Positions 1 to 13,800 are shown, counted from the first letter of the stretch. The stretch is DNA of 64,000 bases from Nageia nagi (GCA_050084985.1 JBITNC010000002.1:19220001-19284000); one strand, 5' to 3'. The notes: generated by a model from the sequence alone, not told the origin. Made by a program: numbers and translations.

Positions 1-1692
1 CCCTCTCTTATCTTGTGACATTGCGTAAACTAAGAATAGTACCCCTTCTACAATTCTGTACCCCTTCTTGTTTCCTTCCTTGTGCATTAATTTTTTGTTG
101 ACTAAATGCACTTCAAAAAGTAACGTATGCTCCTTCTTGGTAAGGGAAGGGTAGCCATCATTTTTTTTACCTAAAAGCATTTATTTTTTTGGACTTGGAG
201 TGCTTGAGGTAAAAGGAGCATTAACTATGCATGGGTCACCTTCTTTTGCATTAATACTTGCAAGCTCTCTAGAAGCAAACATATACTTTTAGATAGGCAT
301 TTAATAATTTTTGCTTGCTTACAAGTCATTTGTTTCTATTAAATGCACTTAGAAGTACTTATACTCCAACTATAAGCATTGACTATAATACTTTAAATTA
401 AGTAGATACATCATTACTCCTCAATGCAATCCCAATTTTTTTTAGAAAAATATGGCACATGGAGGATATTTTGGAGCATAATTTTTTTTCTCTAAGTATG
501 GTAATTTACTTAGGCAAAACATTTTTTAGTAAAAATTTGCTAAGGTAATCTAAGTATGCTATCTTTGAAGGATAAATATTTAAGTTAAGAATGCTATTTT
601 TTTAAGTAAACAAGGAAAATTTTTTACTTAAAATATAAATGCATACTTAAAAGACAATTTTTTGCATACAAGTTTTAGGGATAAAACTTTAAGTAACAAA
701 GGGGGGAATTTGTATATTTTTTTTACTTAAAACTTTATCTAGATCTTGCATGCTAAATTTGTAATGCATGCCTCTTAACCTTGTTAGGAATAAAGCATGC
801 TTAGTACTTAAAATTTTAAGTTAAATAATGCATGATGCATGTTTATTACTTAATTTTTAAGTCATGGAATAATGCATGTTTAAGCTATGGATTAATGCTA
901 AGTAGGACTTAGCCTTTTTTTTTTTAATTCATTAAAGTGTTTGAATGAATTTATGAACTTGAGCAAAGTATGCAAAATGTAAAATGTCCTTTAGGGGTTA
1001 GTACAAAACCCATTGGACTCTTAAGGTTTCAAGTTCTTATGGATGATGTATTTTTAATACTTTACTTTATATTTTTGCATAATTACTTTATACTTGCAAA
1101 ACGTAAAATATTGAAAGTAACCCCTAAAATGAACACATCCATACGTACTTTTCCACAACATGACTTCTTTGGGGAGCCATGAGGTGAGGACAGGGTAGAC
1201 TGGAGCCTTTTTAGTTCAAAGAACCAAGTGGTGGTAAATCTGTCTTAATTGCCCCTAAGACATCTATTGGATTAGACATAACTCTATTAGGTGGATAGGC
1301 ATGTGTGTAGTGATACCACATTACCGCACGTCCATTCAGGGATTATCCTGATAACCTAGGAGGAAAACTGAAAACCTTAAACAAGATAATTAAAATGGCC
1401 GATCCAAGATACATCGGATCCTTGGAAAATAGTTGGTACTTCTCCTTGAGAGAGTATATTACTGACCAAGGTGAACTGGTTGATGACTGGTAGTACTTGG
1501 GCTCCACTCTGCGAGCATCCAGGTGAAGGCCTAATTCTATACAAGAAAACAACCTCAACTTTATCCTTCTACAGATCTTGGTTTATAAGTTTGCACATGT
1601 GGGACATGTTTAGTTATCAATATTTTATTTGTATAGATGGTAAATTGTAGAAAATTTATTCATTCTTATTGCTTATTTACTTTTATGTAGCA
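1..1692. other. AT-rich non-coding stretch, no gene recognised
   Basis: I see no reading frame with a recognisable domain and no copy of the copia LTR found at 6764-7257. Between about 440 and 900 there are loose repeats of TTAAGTA / GCATACTTAA type words. From about 1180 to 1560 the base composition is more even, as in an old gene or element leader, but neither strand gives a recognisable protein. If the copia element downstream ever had a 5' LTR here it has been lost or replaced. Confidence 0.6.
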
Positions 1693-4600
1693 ATGGTTGA
1701 AACCTTCATACCCAAGCATATACTCGATGGTTCCAACTTTGGCATATGGGAACCTCGTATGAGAGCTGAGTTACAAGTAAGGAAGCTATGGTAGATAGTT
1801 AATGAAGACTTGGTCACTCCTACAGATGAGAAGGCTATTGAAATCTACAACTCAAAGAATGAGTTAGAAACTTCAATGATTTATCATGCAATTTCAGATG
1901 ACGTACTTTTCATGATCTCTTCTTCAACATTAGCAAAGGAAGCTTGGGATAGGTTGAAGAAAATTTACCTTGGGTCAAAATTTTCAAGGAGGTTCACCAT
2001 TTTACAAAAGTTGTTGCAATATCATCAAGGTGAAGATGAAAGTGCTTCTATTTACTTGAACAAAATCATTGACCTCAGGACACAACTGGTTGGCTATGGG
2101 TGCAACTGGATCGATGATGAGTTCATGGTCTTCATCATTCTTCAAAGCCTTTCTACAAAGTTCAGTAACTTTGTCACGGTTATGGAAACTAGGCTTGATG
2201 ATGAAGAAGATGTCATGTCTCTTGATAACCTTTCTAGACTCCTTCTGAAGCATGAGGAAACTTTGAATAAGAAAATGTTGAACCTTTCTCCAAAGGACAA
2301 TAATATTGCTCTAGGAGCAACCAAAACTCCTTTCAAGAAGAAGTTCAAACATTATAAATTCAAAGATAACAAATCCTCATCTACCTTTAAGAAGTATGAG
2401 AAAAAGGGCAACAATAATGGCAACTTCATGCAAAGGAATGACAAAGCTGGATCAAGCAATCCAACACCTCAGGAAAAGTTTGATGGAAATTGTAACTTTT
2501 GTGGCATCTTTGGGCACAAAGAGTATGATTGTTGTAAAAAGAAATTTTCTCAAAAAGGTAAGGGAAATGTAAATGTGAAAAAATTCTATAATAAAAAGAA
2601 GAACAAGCATGCTGCTACTATTGCCTACTACTCAATGACTCAAACTATTTCAAATGACTGTATTGTTGATTCAGGATGCACTAATCACATGTGTTATGAA
2701 AAGGATAAGTTTGAAAACTTTCATAAGTACAAAAAGGATGCAGTTGTGATAGGTGATACTTCAATCCTTGATGTTCAAGGAATAGGGAGTGTGAAGATTC
2801 ATGGAAAGGTTCTTGATAATGCCTTTTATGTGCCTAAACTAAGGATGAATCTTATCTCCATAATTCAGATTACAAGGAAAGGATACTCATTTGAGTTTAC
2901 CTCACACTCTTGGTGTGTTAAGAAAGGACTTGCCACCTTGATGAAAGGATCAGTAAAGGATGACCTTTATATTATGGATCAAGTTCCTTCAAAGATGTGT
3001 CTTGCTAGAAATGTTTGTTCAAAGGGTAATCTTTGGCATCAACGATTAGGGCACCTTAACCACAAGAGTATTCAAGATATGAAAAATCAAGAACTTGTGG
3101 AAGGTTTACCTAATATTTCACCCATAATTAGTCTTTGTGAAAGGTGCATTCTAGGAAAGATGAATAGGCAAAAGTTTGAAAAAGATAAGGAAACTCGGGC
3201 TACTCATCCTCTTCAACTTGTGCATTTAGATTTGATGGGTCCATTTCAGACTAAGTCTTTAGGGGGAGCTTCTTATGTTCTGACCTTCATTAATGACTTT
3301 AGTGGGATGACATTTGGTTATCTACTTGAGCACAAGGATCAAACTTTTGATAGGTTTAAAGACTTCAAGGCTCTTGTTGAAAATCAAACTGATTTTAAGA
3401 TCAAGATGCTAAGATCTGATAATAGGGGTGAGTATAATAGCAATGAGTTTAACTACTATTGTGTTAAACATGGGATCAAGTAGCAATTCACAATCCCTTA
3501 CACCCCTCAGCAAAATGGAGTTCCTGATAGGAAGAATTGAACCATTATGGAAATGGCAAGGTGCATGTTGGGTAACCTTCCTAGTTTCTTATGGGGTGAA
3601 GCTATTCACACTACTATTCACACCTTAAATAGGTGTCCTACTAAAGCAGTTGAAGGTAAAACTCCATATGAAGCATGGATAAGAAAGAAACCTAATATCT
3701 CACACTTTAGGGTCTTTGGTTGTGATGCATTTGCCTTCATTACCTCAGAGAAAAGAAAGAAGTTGGATAAAAGATCAAAAAAATTCATCTTTGTGGGGTA
3801 TGATAATTAGCATAGAGATTACAAGCTCTACTCCTCATCCCATAAAATAGTCTTTATTTCTAGGGATGTCAAGTTCAATGAACTTCCTAAGGATACGCCT
3901 TCTCATGCTGAGGTGTCTGATTCAAATGATTCTTTATCTGCACCTAACTGGTTGGATGATCATGTAGGGAAGTCACCACAAGAGCAAAATTCTCTAGCTC
4001 AAAGAATTACAAGAAGTATGACCTTGAATAAATATTTATTTGCCAAAATTGATAATACGAATGAGCCATCAACCTTCAAAGAAGCTTCCAAGCAAGAGTG
4101 GTGGATGGAAGCTATGAAAGTTGAGTATGAGGTGCTCATAAAAAATGAAACTTGGGATTTGGTTCCTTATCCCAATGAGAAAAATGTGATTGGAAATCAA
4201 TGGATATACAAGGTCAAGTACAATTCTGATGGAGAAATTGAAAAATACAAAGCAAGGTTAGTGGCCAAAGGATTTGCTCAAAAATATGGTATTGATTATG
4301 AGGAAACCTTTGCTCCTGTGGCCAAGATGCCTACTGTTAGGATAATCCTTGCTCTTTCTACAACTCAAGGATGGCAAATTTTTCAACTTGATGTCAAGAG
4401 TGCATTTCTCAATGGTGACTTGGATGTAGAAATCTACATGAATCAACTAGAAGGATTTATTCCAAAAGGTAAAGATTCTTTTGTGTGCAAGCTAAAGAAG
4501 TCTTTGTATGGACTTAAGCAAGCACCTAGAGCATGGTATAAGAAAATTTTAGGATTCTTTATAGATATTGGTTTTTCCAAGTGCTTCTTTGACTCAGATC

Positions 4601-5609
4601 TCTATGTACTCAATCAAGGAAAAGACATGGTCTTAATTATCCTTTATGTGGATGATCTTCTCATAACTAGCAATAATATTGAAATCATCCAGGAGTGCAT
4701 ATCCAAACTGAAGGCAACATTTGAAATAACTGATCTAGGTCTATTGCATTACTATCTTGGGATGCAAGTATACCAACATAAAGATTATACTTATCTTAGT
4801 CAATCTAAGTATATATCAGACATCTTGCAAAAGTTTGGAATGGAGGAGTGTAGATATGTTGCAATACCTATTTCTCCTAGAATCATTGTATCTCTGAGCT
4901 CAAATTCTCAATTGGCTGATGCTACAGGTTATAGGTAATTGATCGGTAGTCTTTTGTATCTGACTATCTCTTGACCTGATATTACCTTTGCAGTGAATTT
5001 GATGGCATGATTCATGCAAAAACCATATGTTGAACACCTTAATGTTGTTAAGAAATCTTGAGGTATGTGGCAGGGACAAAGGATCTTGCTCTTAAGTATT
5101 CCAAATTGCCCTCAATTATTCTCTTCAAGTTCTTAGATTCTGATTATGGGGGAGATAGAGATGATAGAAAATCAACCTCTGCATATGTGTTCAACATTGG
5201 TTCAGGTGCTATCTCTTGGGCTTCCAAGAAGCAACCTACTATGACTCTTTCTACCATCAAAGCAAAATATCGAGCCATGTTTGTTGCCACCCAAGAAGCT
5301 ATTTGGCTGAGGCATCTTTTGAATGAAATTAGGTATAAGAAAAATGGCCCATCCCTTATTTCTTTAGACAATCAATTGGCTATCTCCTTGGCTAAGAATC
5401 CTGTGTTCCATTAGAGAACCAAACATGTGGAAATCCAAGCCCATTTTATCAGGGAGAAGGTTCTAGATGACATCATACACTTGGAGTATTGTTCATCTAC
5501 TGAAAACTCTACTAATTTATTCACCAAGCCCCTTCTTGAAGCCCAGTTCAACAAGCTTAGGGATTTTCTTGGGTTGGTGAAGTTGCCCTCAAGGGGGAGT
5601 GAAGTTTGA
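1693..5609 (+). pseudogene. Ty1/copia retrotransposon gag-pol polyprotein, broken (element G)
   Basis: One continuous frame encodes a whole copia polyprotein. From the N-terminus: gag; a CCHC zinc knuckle (CNFCGIFGHKEYDC, near 2490-2535); aspartic protease with IVDSGCTNHM (near 2660); GAG-pre-integrase (LWHQRLGHLNH, near 3030); integrase core with HLDLMGPF and the RSDN..GEY region; reverse transcriptase with YVDDLLI (near 4650); and RNase H ending near 5400. The order protease-integrase-RT-RNase H is diagnostic of copia. The ATG at 1693 is chosen because it is in frame and begins a typical MVETF..LDGSNF gag start. Stops break the frame at 1792, 3481, 3538, 3808, 4936, 4972, 5008 and 5412, and a one-base loss near 5050-5056 shifts it. 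The RSDN.GEY motif carries Arg where Gly is usual. The element cannot make its own enzymes now. Confidence 0.93.
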
Positions 5610-5682
5610 ACTTTTGTTAGTGATGACAACTTCACCTCTAAGAGGCTCTTTTGTGTTGTTATATAGTGTGTGTTGATTATGA

Positions 5683-6286
5683 TATACCTCCATGGTAAGT
5701 TTGATCTACGTGACAAACTTGTTGTACATTTTATACCTCCATGGTAAGTTTGCTCTGCATGACAAACTTGTTGTACATTTTATACCTCTATGGTAGGTTT
5801 GCTCTGCATGACAAACTTATTGTACATTTTATACCTCTATGGTAGGTTTGCTCTACATGACAAACTTGTTGTACATTTTATACCTCCATGGTAAGTTTGC
5901 TCTGCATGAGAAACTTGTACATTTTATACCTTCATGGTAAGTTTGCTCTACGTGAGAAACTTGTTGTACATTTTATACCTCCATGGTAAGTTTGCTTTGC
6001 ATGACAAACTTGTTGTACATTTAATATCTCCATGGTAAGTTTGCTCTACATGACAAACTTGTTGTACATTTTATACCTCCATGGTAAGTTTGCTCTATGT
6101 GAGAAACTTGTTTTACATTTTATACCTTCGTGGTAAGTTTGCTCTTAGTGAGAAACTTATTGTACAATTTTTTGAGCATATAATTAATATACCTCTGTGG
6201 TAAGTTCACTCTATGTGAGGAACTTGTTGTACATTTTATACCTTCATGGTAAGTTTGCTCTGCATGAGAAACTTGTTGTACAATTT
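5683..6286 (+). repeat. Tandem array, twelve copies of a 49-bp hairpin unit
   Basis: Twelve copies begin at 5683, 5732, 5781, 5830, 5879, 5925, 5974, 6023, 6072, 6121, 6188 and 6237. Each starts near TATACCTCCATGG and ends near TTGTTGTACATTT. Most units are exactly 49 bp; copy 5 lacks 3 bp and copy 10 has extra bases. Many copies hold AAGTTTG and CAAACTT about 10 bases apart, a perfect 7-bp inverted repeat. The array lies between the end of copia pol and the polypurine tract. Confidence 0.93.
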
Positions 6287-6754
6287 TTATGCTCTATTAA
6301 TAATCAACACATGTCTATATACAACAGGTGACTATGAGTGATGGCTTGGCATCTCTGTGATGACTTATAGTGCACCATTGATCAGTTATTTATAATATGG
6401 CATTATTTGATTCTCTTATTTGAATATATGATGCATCTAACTGATTTTGTTCATGAGTTGCTTGTAGCATGCAGGATCTTCAGAAATGCAGGTTACTCAC
6501 CTTGTGTAAGAAAGCTCATGGAGACTCACATGTCAGCTTAAAGTTGATCAACTACTATGTACAGTGAAACCAGTTATGGTTAATGATTGTATTGTAAACC
6601 ATTTTGTCAAATGGTAATGTAGTGAGTCTCATACTAGTTCTCAAAAATATTCTCAAATATGTAAATGTTCTCATCTCCACTTGTATCTCTATGGAGGAGA
6701 ACTCTCTCTTACTCTCTCTCTTCTCTCTTCTATGCTCTATTCCAATATTGCATT
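6287..6754 (+). other. 3' untranslated region of copia element G
   Basis: No gene is visible. The stretch links the 49-bp array to the polypurine tract and includes a CT-rich run (about 6700-6735). It belongs to the internal region of the copia element by position. Confidence 0.6.
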
Positions 6755-6763
6755 AAGGGGGAG
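6755..6763 (+). promoter_or_regulatory. Polypurine tract of copia element G
   Basis: AAGGGGGAG lies directly before the TGTTAG start of the LTR, as expected for the plus-strand primer in copia elements. A similar purine run at about 5590 lies inside the end of pol and is not followed by an LTR. Confidence 0.8.
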
Positions 6764-7257
6764 TGTTAGAATTTGTAATGAAATATTGTGAATATCTAAA
6801 CTCCTTGTAAATTCAATTAATCACTTAAAGGATATGTAGATACCTTAAGAGATTAATTGAATTCTTTATTATGTAGACTTTGACCTTACCATGGGGTTAG
6901 TTGGTAGGTTAAAGTTAGGTGATATATTTATTGTAACCCTAACCTTACCCTTGGGTTAAAGGGAGGTTAGGGAGGTGCTCTCATGCTATAAATAGAGGGC
7001 CTCTCCTCTTGTAACATAACTAAGTTTTTGGAGTAAGATTACTCTACTAGTTTGTGTAGTAGAGAAAGAGAATTGTAGTAAGAGGTGCATAGATTGATAA
7101 TTGAGAACTAGTTGTGGATGTACTCCCAAGGAGGGAGGAACCACATTATATTTATGTTATCTTGTGTGAATGGTGTTATTAGCTTGTAGATGTTGAATGA
7201 TTGAGTTTCCTATAGTCTTGGACCTTGAGGATTAGAGTAGGTCTAATTCCTTCAACA
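6764..7257 (+). repeat. 3' LTR of copia element G
   Basis: The segment starts TGTTAGAATTTG after the polypurine tract and is placed to end at TTCAACA, giving TGTT...AACA ends. TATAAATA lies at 6987-6994, where a copia LTR promoter is expected. The end is supported by the neighbour: a SWIM/MULE-type reading frame resumes directly afterwards. No matching 5' LTR is in the window, so the end is not confirmed by an LTR pair. Confidence 0.75.
6987..6994 (+). promoter_or_regulatory. TATA box of the copia 3' LTR
   Basis: TATAAATA followed by a GAGGGCCTCTCC block is the usual core-promoter layout of plant copia LTRs. Confidence 0.65.
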
Positions 7258-8900
7258 TTTGCTTGCATTTGATTCCCAACAAGTGATCTACCTATGGCTT
7301 GGATTATCACATACAAAAATGGTGTTGATGACATAGCTGAATGGCTTGACATATTGAAAAAATATTATCTAAAACACTGACCAAGTTGGCATGTGAATTC
7401 TTTTCTTACTAATGATGATGATACAAAAATCTAGACCATCAAGTTTGTGAATTGTGTTTTGTTTAAAACAATATGCAAAACAAGTTTAAAATAAAATTAT
7501 TTTAAATTTTTATGAGTCTTATTTTCTCATGTTCATCTCAAAATTTTGTTTATGTTGTTACATGTATATCTAGGAGAGTGTTTGGTTGTAGGAATTTGTC
7601 ATGTGTTTGGCATGTGAAATGGGTTGGTTAAACAATGTCTATAAGAAGGCATCAAGTAAAGAGGTTGGAAGGAAAATGCTTGCAAGGTTAGATGAAATAA
7701 TTTTGAAATGCAAGGATGATGCATCCATGAAAGTAGTTGTATCTAAGTTTATGCTAATTTCTAGAACTAGAAGGCTTTTATAGATTACTTGATTGGTAAG
7801 TGATTTGATACTGATAGAATTCATAAGTACAGTCATATCAATTTTTTTCTACTCTTTTTCCCTTGTCAAGCATTTGTGCTTTTGATTCTGCATTTTCTAA
7901 TGTAGGTATGTGGGTGAAATACTATAAAAAAATTTCCTATTCCAACCAAGAAACAAATTTAGCCATAGAATCATATCATTGTGCTTTAAAAACTAGATTT
8001 CTATGTCCAAAGGCAAGAAAATATGGTAGAAAAATGGATTTGTTACTTTACACACTTTTTGAACTAGTTTTGCTATATTATATGAATTTGGTTAAATTGA
8101 ATACACTAGGATTTTGGAATAATTACAAGAAGGAAAAGAGTCTAGAGAGTGCAATATATAAGTCATGTATGATACTTGATTCTCATTGTATCCCTCATGA
8201 ATATGTTATTGGTTCATACTAGATGAGGAGTTAAATAAATAAATAATACCTTGTTAAGTTGAAGACTCTTACACATGCACTTATAAGTGGGCCATGCAAG
8301 GTAACACATGCAAGTATGTATTCAAAATCATGAACATGTCATTTGAAAGTATTAATTTTCCTAAGAATACAATGACACCTATAGCTAATACACCTCATTC
8401 TCCTAGCAACATAATATCACCTCATGTTAACAACTCTCAAGGTCAAGAATATTAGGTTGATCGTTCATGTCTTAGGATATCAAATTTTGATGATAGAAAT
8501 ACATGGTTAAAATCATTGTTAGTGAAATCTTATGATACTCCAAAAAGTAAGAGGTAATTTGTAAGTATGGTTATGGATATGCAAGCTAGGTACCACTAAT
8601 TTTCATTCCTATAAGATTCTAATGTAGCAGAAAGGTTTGGAAGAAGAATGAAGAGTTGTATAAGTCCTTCAAGTAAAAAGAAAAGTGCAACTCAAGAAAT
8701 GAAATCATTTGAGTTAAATATTGATACCTAAAAAACTCCTACTTATGTCTTTGAAAGATTAAAAAAGCATGGTCCACCTAATACATCACAATTTCAAGGT
8801 AAATACTTTGTGTTTTAATTTAATTTCTATCATAGAAATATTTTTTTAGAAATTTTGATTTGAATGCTACTTTTACTCTTTCTTACAGATGATCATGTCA
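7258..8900 (+). pseudogene. SWIM zinc-finger / MULE-transposase-like protein, broken, with introns
   Basis: Translated pieces follow the order of plant SWIM zinc-finger family proteins, which derive from Mutator-like transposases. They are LLAFDSQQ then PMAWIIT and FLTNDDD (7258-7440); WLNNVYKKASSKEVG (about 7625-7690); the block MWVKYYKKISYSNQETNLAIESYHCALKT followed by a basic RRM-like stretch and HCIPHEYV (7906-8222); and a weak SWIM remnant WAMQGNTCKYVFKIMNM (about 8290-8340). GT-AG gaps look like real introns: 7796-7905 rejoins YLIG to MWVK in frame, and 8799-8888 is a second candidate. Frame breaks near 7400-7620 and stops at 8220 and after 8450 show it is dead. The N-terminal part is missing because the copia LTR directly precedes it. 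A cellular gene copy or a transposase gene are both possible. Confidence 0.72.
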
Positions 8901-10849
8901 AATCAAAATCAACACTTAGTTATTTATCATTCTTGAGCATAGCTAAGTAATCTCTTATTGGGGAAAATCAGAATTAGAATTAAAAATTGGGCATAGGATT
9001 CAAGATCATAATTTTTGTACTCTTCTTACTATTTATGTATGTAGATGAATATGATACTATTAGTAAAACAATGGTGAAGGAATACCTCACCTGTAAACTA
9101 AGTTATGTATGTTCTATGTATGGATATTATATGAGATATTATTATATGTATTGCATTTCATCATAATATCTAAGTTGTGTATATCTTGAGTTATGTATGG
9201 ATTCGAGTTATTGGCATCATAATATCTATGAGAATGTCCTTAGTAAAATTTACATAAAGAATGAGACTAAACCTAATTTTAGGGATGAGAATTTCCTTGA
9301 CATAATGAAAAAAGAAAATAAGAAATGAAACAAATGAAATAAAGGAGAAAAGGAGACATATAAGCCTTACAATAAACAATACATGGTTAAAATAAATAAG
9401 ACATAATTACTTGTGCATGATTAAATTTCCTACAACATACAAGACAAGGAAACAAAAGCCTTACAATTATATGGTTAAATATCCTACAAAAAATAAGACA
9501 AGGAAATAAAAGCCTTACAGTTTCATGGTTAAATGTCCTCTAAAAAAGGAAACAAACCATGAAAGAAATAAGAAAAGGAGGCATAAAATCCTTAAATAAG
9601 ATATAGAACCCTTTAACTTCCCATCCTGATTTAGATTGAATGAGCATAGGAGCTAAGATCACTATTTCCAATGGAAGTCTTAGTAACCATGATTTTGGCT
9701 CATATACTTACACAATCTGAAATAAAAAAATTGAACTTTCATTGATCATGAACCATAATATATACCATTGATCATGAATCCTAATATATTTGAAGATACA
9801 TATAATTAATTGATCATGAACCATATTCACTAATCATAAACCCTATTATATATACCCATATATTATCTTTATATATGCCCATAATATAACATGACATATA
9901 TACAAGCATCATATATATTATATACGCCCATTATATATCCTTATCTAAGCCCATGATATATTTCATCTTTCATGGTTATGAATGCAACTTAACCAAATTG
10001 TAACAAGATTTCACACCCCTTTATATGGCTATCAAACTAGTGTCACTAGGTAAGTAAAAATGGATTTTTCTTGAATTAAAACAACCTATATTAGCAAGAG
10101 AAAGATTGGTACTCTTATCATACATTGGGTTCAAAATAAAGTAATAAGAGAATGAATACAATAAAGTGAAGCATTCATACATATACCCAATAATGTAACA
10201 AATATGCATACAAGTGCTAAAGAAGTAGTCATTAAACACTCAAATAATGTAACATTTAATAACTGAAATGTACAAGAATTCATACATGAGAAAGAGACCT
10301 AATCAACAAGGGCATAATATTTTGTATTAATATGAATCAATTTATAAAATACAACAATACTTCTTCATATATTCCACAACTGATTACAAAATTTAGACTA
10401 AATGAATGGGTCCTTGATACATTACTTGTAATAAAAACTTGAAAACTAGTCCTATCCTAAAATAGCTACTCTATTATGGATATGAAGAGAATATCCATTG
10501 GTGTGAATAATGTATAGCCTAATGATGTGGCCTACAACATGTACAAAAGAATTGACTAAGAATTTGTGGGAGAAACTGAGAATGGAAGGATAAAGAAGAA
10601 ATATAAAGACATAAGAAAAGAGCACATAGATAATTTACCAATCAAAATTGGAAAATGAGAAAAAAGATCCTTTGATCTATCACCATGATAGTATTTGTAG
10701 ATAAAAATAAATAATTGTTTCTAACTAGTCCATCCATTCAAAAAGATTCTCCTAGAATAAAAACTTACTTTAATTCAAAAAGGGACACTTATCATTTTCA
10801 AAAAGAGAAAACTATTATGTTTGTAATGCCATTAAGATGTCTCTTTCAA
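8901..10849. other. Non-coding stretch with short local repeats
   Basis: No domain-bearing frame is seen on either strand. There is an imperfect duplication of about 57 bp at roughly 9438-9551 (words such as AAAAGCCTTACA and ATGGTTAAAT). TTGATCATGAACC recurs at about 9740-9825. At 9840-9970 short words of the type ATATACGCCCAT recur with ATATATC. Confidence 0.5.
9840..9970. repeat. ATATAC-CCCAT short-motif cluster, copy 1
   Basis: Imperfect units built from TATATRCCCAT and NATATATC recur every 25-35 bases. The same word, in the same orientation, builds clusters at 14108-14232 and 38030-38560. Confidence 0.6.
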
Positions 10850-13800
10850 CACCTCTATAGCCTGACCAGGAAGATTCCATTCTACTAGTTGGAAATTAGG
10901 CACATGTTATAGTTTTTTATACCATTTGAAGACATCAACTTTGGTATCATGCACCCATGCATTGTACCTGTTCATTACCTTCTCTATTTTTGTTAGCTTG
11001 CTCCATATTTTTGCACTTTTTTCAACAAATTGCATGTTTTCACTTGAAAAAGGGGACAATTGACTCATGATTTCTCTAATTTGTGCTAAAAGGTCCTATT
11101 TGGTGGAATTTAGTATTAACTTTCTACTTGTTTTCTCCCATTTGGCTTTAACTTCGCTAATCTCTTCCAGTTTTTTAGGAATATATTTCTTTAGTTTGGC
11201 CTTTAATAAGTCAAAATTTTGCAATATAAATATTCTTTTCTCCAAATGTGTATGAAAATTCATGCATATTTTTATTAAATAAGGACATAAATGTTGTGTA
11301 TACATGTTGGTAACTGTAATCTATTAACTCCCTATCATGTGCCTTTTCTATTAATAAAGATTCATGTAACAAAGCATTTCATGAATTTCCTAAAGGTATT
11401 TTGCTATGCTAACCATATTATTAAATGTTAGGTCATGATTTTTTTATTAATTCTTAAATAATTTTAGTACCAATCCCTCCAATAACTACTTCTTACTCTA
11501 CAATTTTTGGACTCATGACTATAGTATTGTCTATATTAGGTGGGGTTACAATTATTGATTCCATGGGCTTCTTCCCTTTTACATCATTCACTTTCACACC
11601 TTCTAATTAAATTAAATTTCCTTCTCCTCCTTCTTCTTCAAATACCTCTTTAACATGCATAGATGATGATGATGGATGACCCTCCTTATTCTGGTACTCA
11701 TCTTGTACTATTATAGCTTCTTCAGTTGCAAATGATAGTGGCATGATTACTTAAGCCTAGGTGACTTGTTCTAACAAAGGCTGCTCTTCTTCATCATTTT
11801 TATTTATGACCAAAAACCTTTGAAATTGTTGCAATCCTAATGCCACTATTGAGGACTCTCTTATTTTTAAGTTTTTTTATCACTTGTAAATCCTCCATGA
11901 TACTTTGCATTTCAAATTTGTAACTTGAGCCTATGGGAAAAATTGACCCCCTCATTTGCAACCTTCTGACTATCCTAAAATTCATATCCACATCTTAGTT
12001 GTTTATATTCATCCTTGAAGGGATGATTTATGCTTGTTATACCATGGTCAACAAAGCCTACATCTTTTTAGCCTTTTCAATTACATCTTGGCTAGTTTGA
12101 TAAGCAATTATGTCTTAAGGGATGCTCTCAGTCACAATCAAAGCTTGAGAAGTGGTCCCCTTATTTTTCTTGATCTCGTTCTCCACCTTTAGAGAAACTT
12201 TGAATATAGGATGATCAAATTGAATTTGTATTTTAGTATAAGCTTCTTCATATTTGTCAATAACTCTCTTCTCTTCTTCTATAGATGTTAAGTCCATAGT
12301 TTACACTCTTAGGTATATTTTATCAATTGTACCACTCCTCAATTCCTGTAACTTTGGGCAAGTGTACCCAATCTATGATTGTTATGAATTTATTCTACTT
12401 TTAAGGGGATACTCTTTCCATATTGGTAACAAGTATTTGTTATTGTTTAAGGCTTCAATAATTGCATCTTCAAATGGGTCAACCTTATGTGGGACTATGT
12501 ATGGTTTCAACTTCTTGCATAATGCTATAAAATGACCATGATGATCATAAACCCTCCACTCTACTTCATTGAAATAATATGCATATATATTGTAAACTAT
12601 ATACTATAAGTATTCAACACTCCAATAGGTATAATAAACTATAACATAGGAATATTGCATAAAATGCAACTTTCCTTCCTTCAACTTTATAGATGACTTC
12701 AAACTTGTCTTATGGCTTCTTCATAAAGAATTGAGTCAAGAAAAAACTCAGGGGGCAATTTTGGGTATAATTTTCCTCCATACTTTCTAATGTACATCAA
12801 ATTTTCTTGTATCACTACATCTCCATCCTTATTATCGTGTAAGAATTTAAGGAAATATGAAGAAATAATGGGAATAGTCTTAGTAAACTTGGCATAGACT
12901 AGCTTTAGAAAATGATCGCAAAAACAAGTGTAACTCCTAGTCTCCTCATGAATACCTAGGATAAATTATTGAATGTACTATGTAATTTCACTTGAAGGTA
13001 GTTTAAGATCCCTAAGGACATCATGTTTCATCTACCCTAAAATCATGTGGGCAAACAAGGAATATCTAATGAATTTTAAAGGTCTCTTGTGCTCAATGTC
13101 TATTTTGCATTGTACTAATTCCTCATACATTCTATTACAAAAAAATCTTGCTCAATCATAAACCTTAGTGGGAGTGAATACAAACTTATACAAAATATGG
13201 TAAACATCCTTCTGAACTAATATATGAGACTTCCCACCCAACATGTAACTAATGTTTGTAATGTAATATTAGGCTCAACTTCTGAATGAAAACATATTTA
13301 AGGGAAAAGATTATTTTCCAAAAAATACTTGATCATATATGGAGAATATAGATTTCATTATATCAATAATATACCCAAACCCAATTTTATGAGTCGTAGA
13401 TAGATCCAAGGATGTACCATTTTGAGCTAGGTGAAATGTTATTGAAATTGGTATAGATTCAAGGCAAAGGCTATCTTTCTATTATTAGATCCAAAAATCC
13501 TCTTCATTAGCTTATACCTTTTGATAATCCAGTCTATGAAATCATAGGAGAAGAAAACCCTAGGGCATATTGATTTTCCCACCATATCCCATCTATTACA
13601 AATTGTCTTCCTTTCATTTGAGTGGTCTTTGGCCTAGGTGAATAAATTCTTTAATACCCTTTACTCATATTTAGGTATCTCATGCCCTTGCATCTATTTT
13701 CTATATTGTAATACTTCATCCTTTCTTTGTGTGTGGGTTCTTCTTGCTTCCTTTCAAATGAACTGTACTTCCCTCTCTTCCCCTTTGACATTGGAAAATA

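Noticed and set aside
1-1692. 5' LTR of copia element G
   Set aside because: No segment matches 6764-7257, neither the TGTTAGAATTTG start nor the TATA block.
5585-5605. Functional polypurine tract at the end of copia pol
   Set aside because: No LTR follows it; the tract at 6755-6763 is the one next to an LTR.
5683-6286. CRISPR-like array
   Set aside because: Units are contiguous with no unique spacers, and the setting is a plant retrotransposon.
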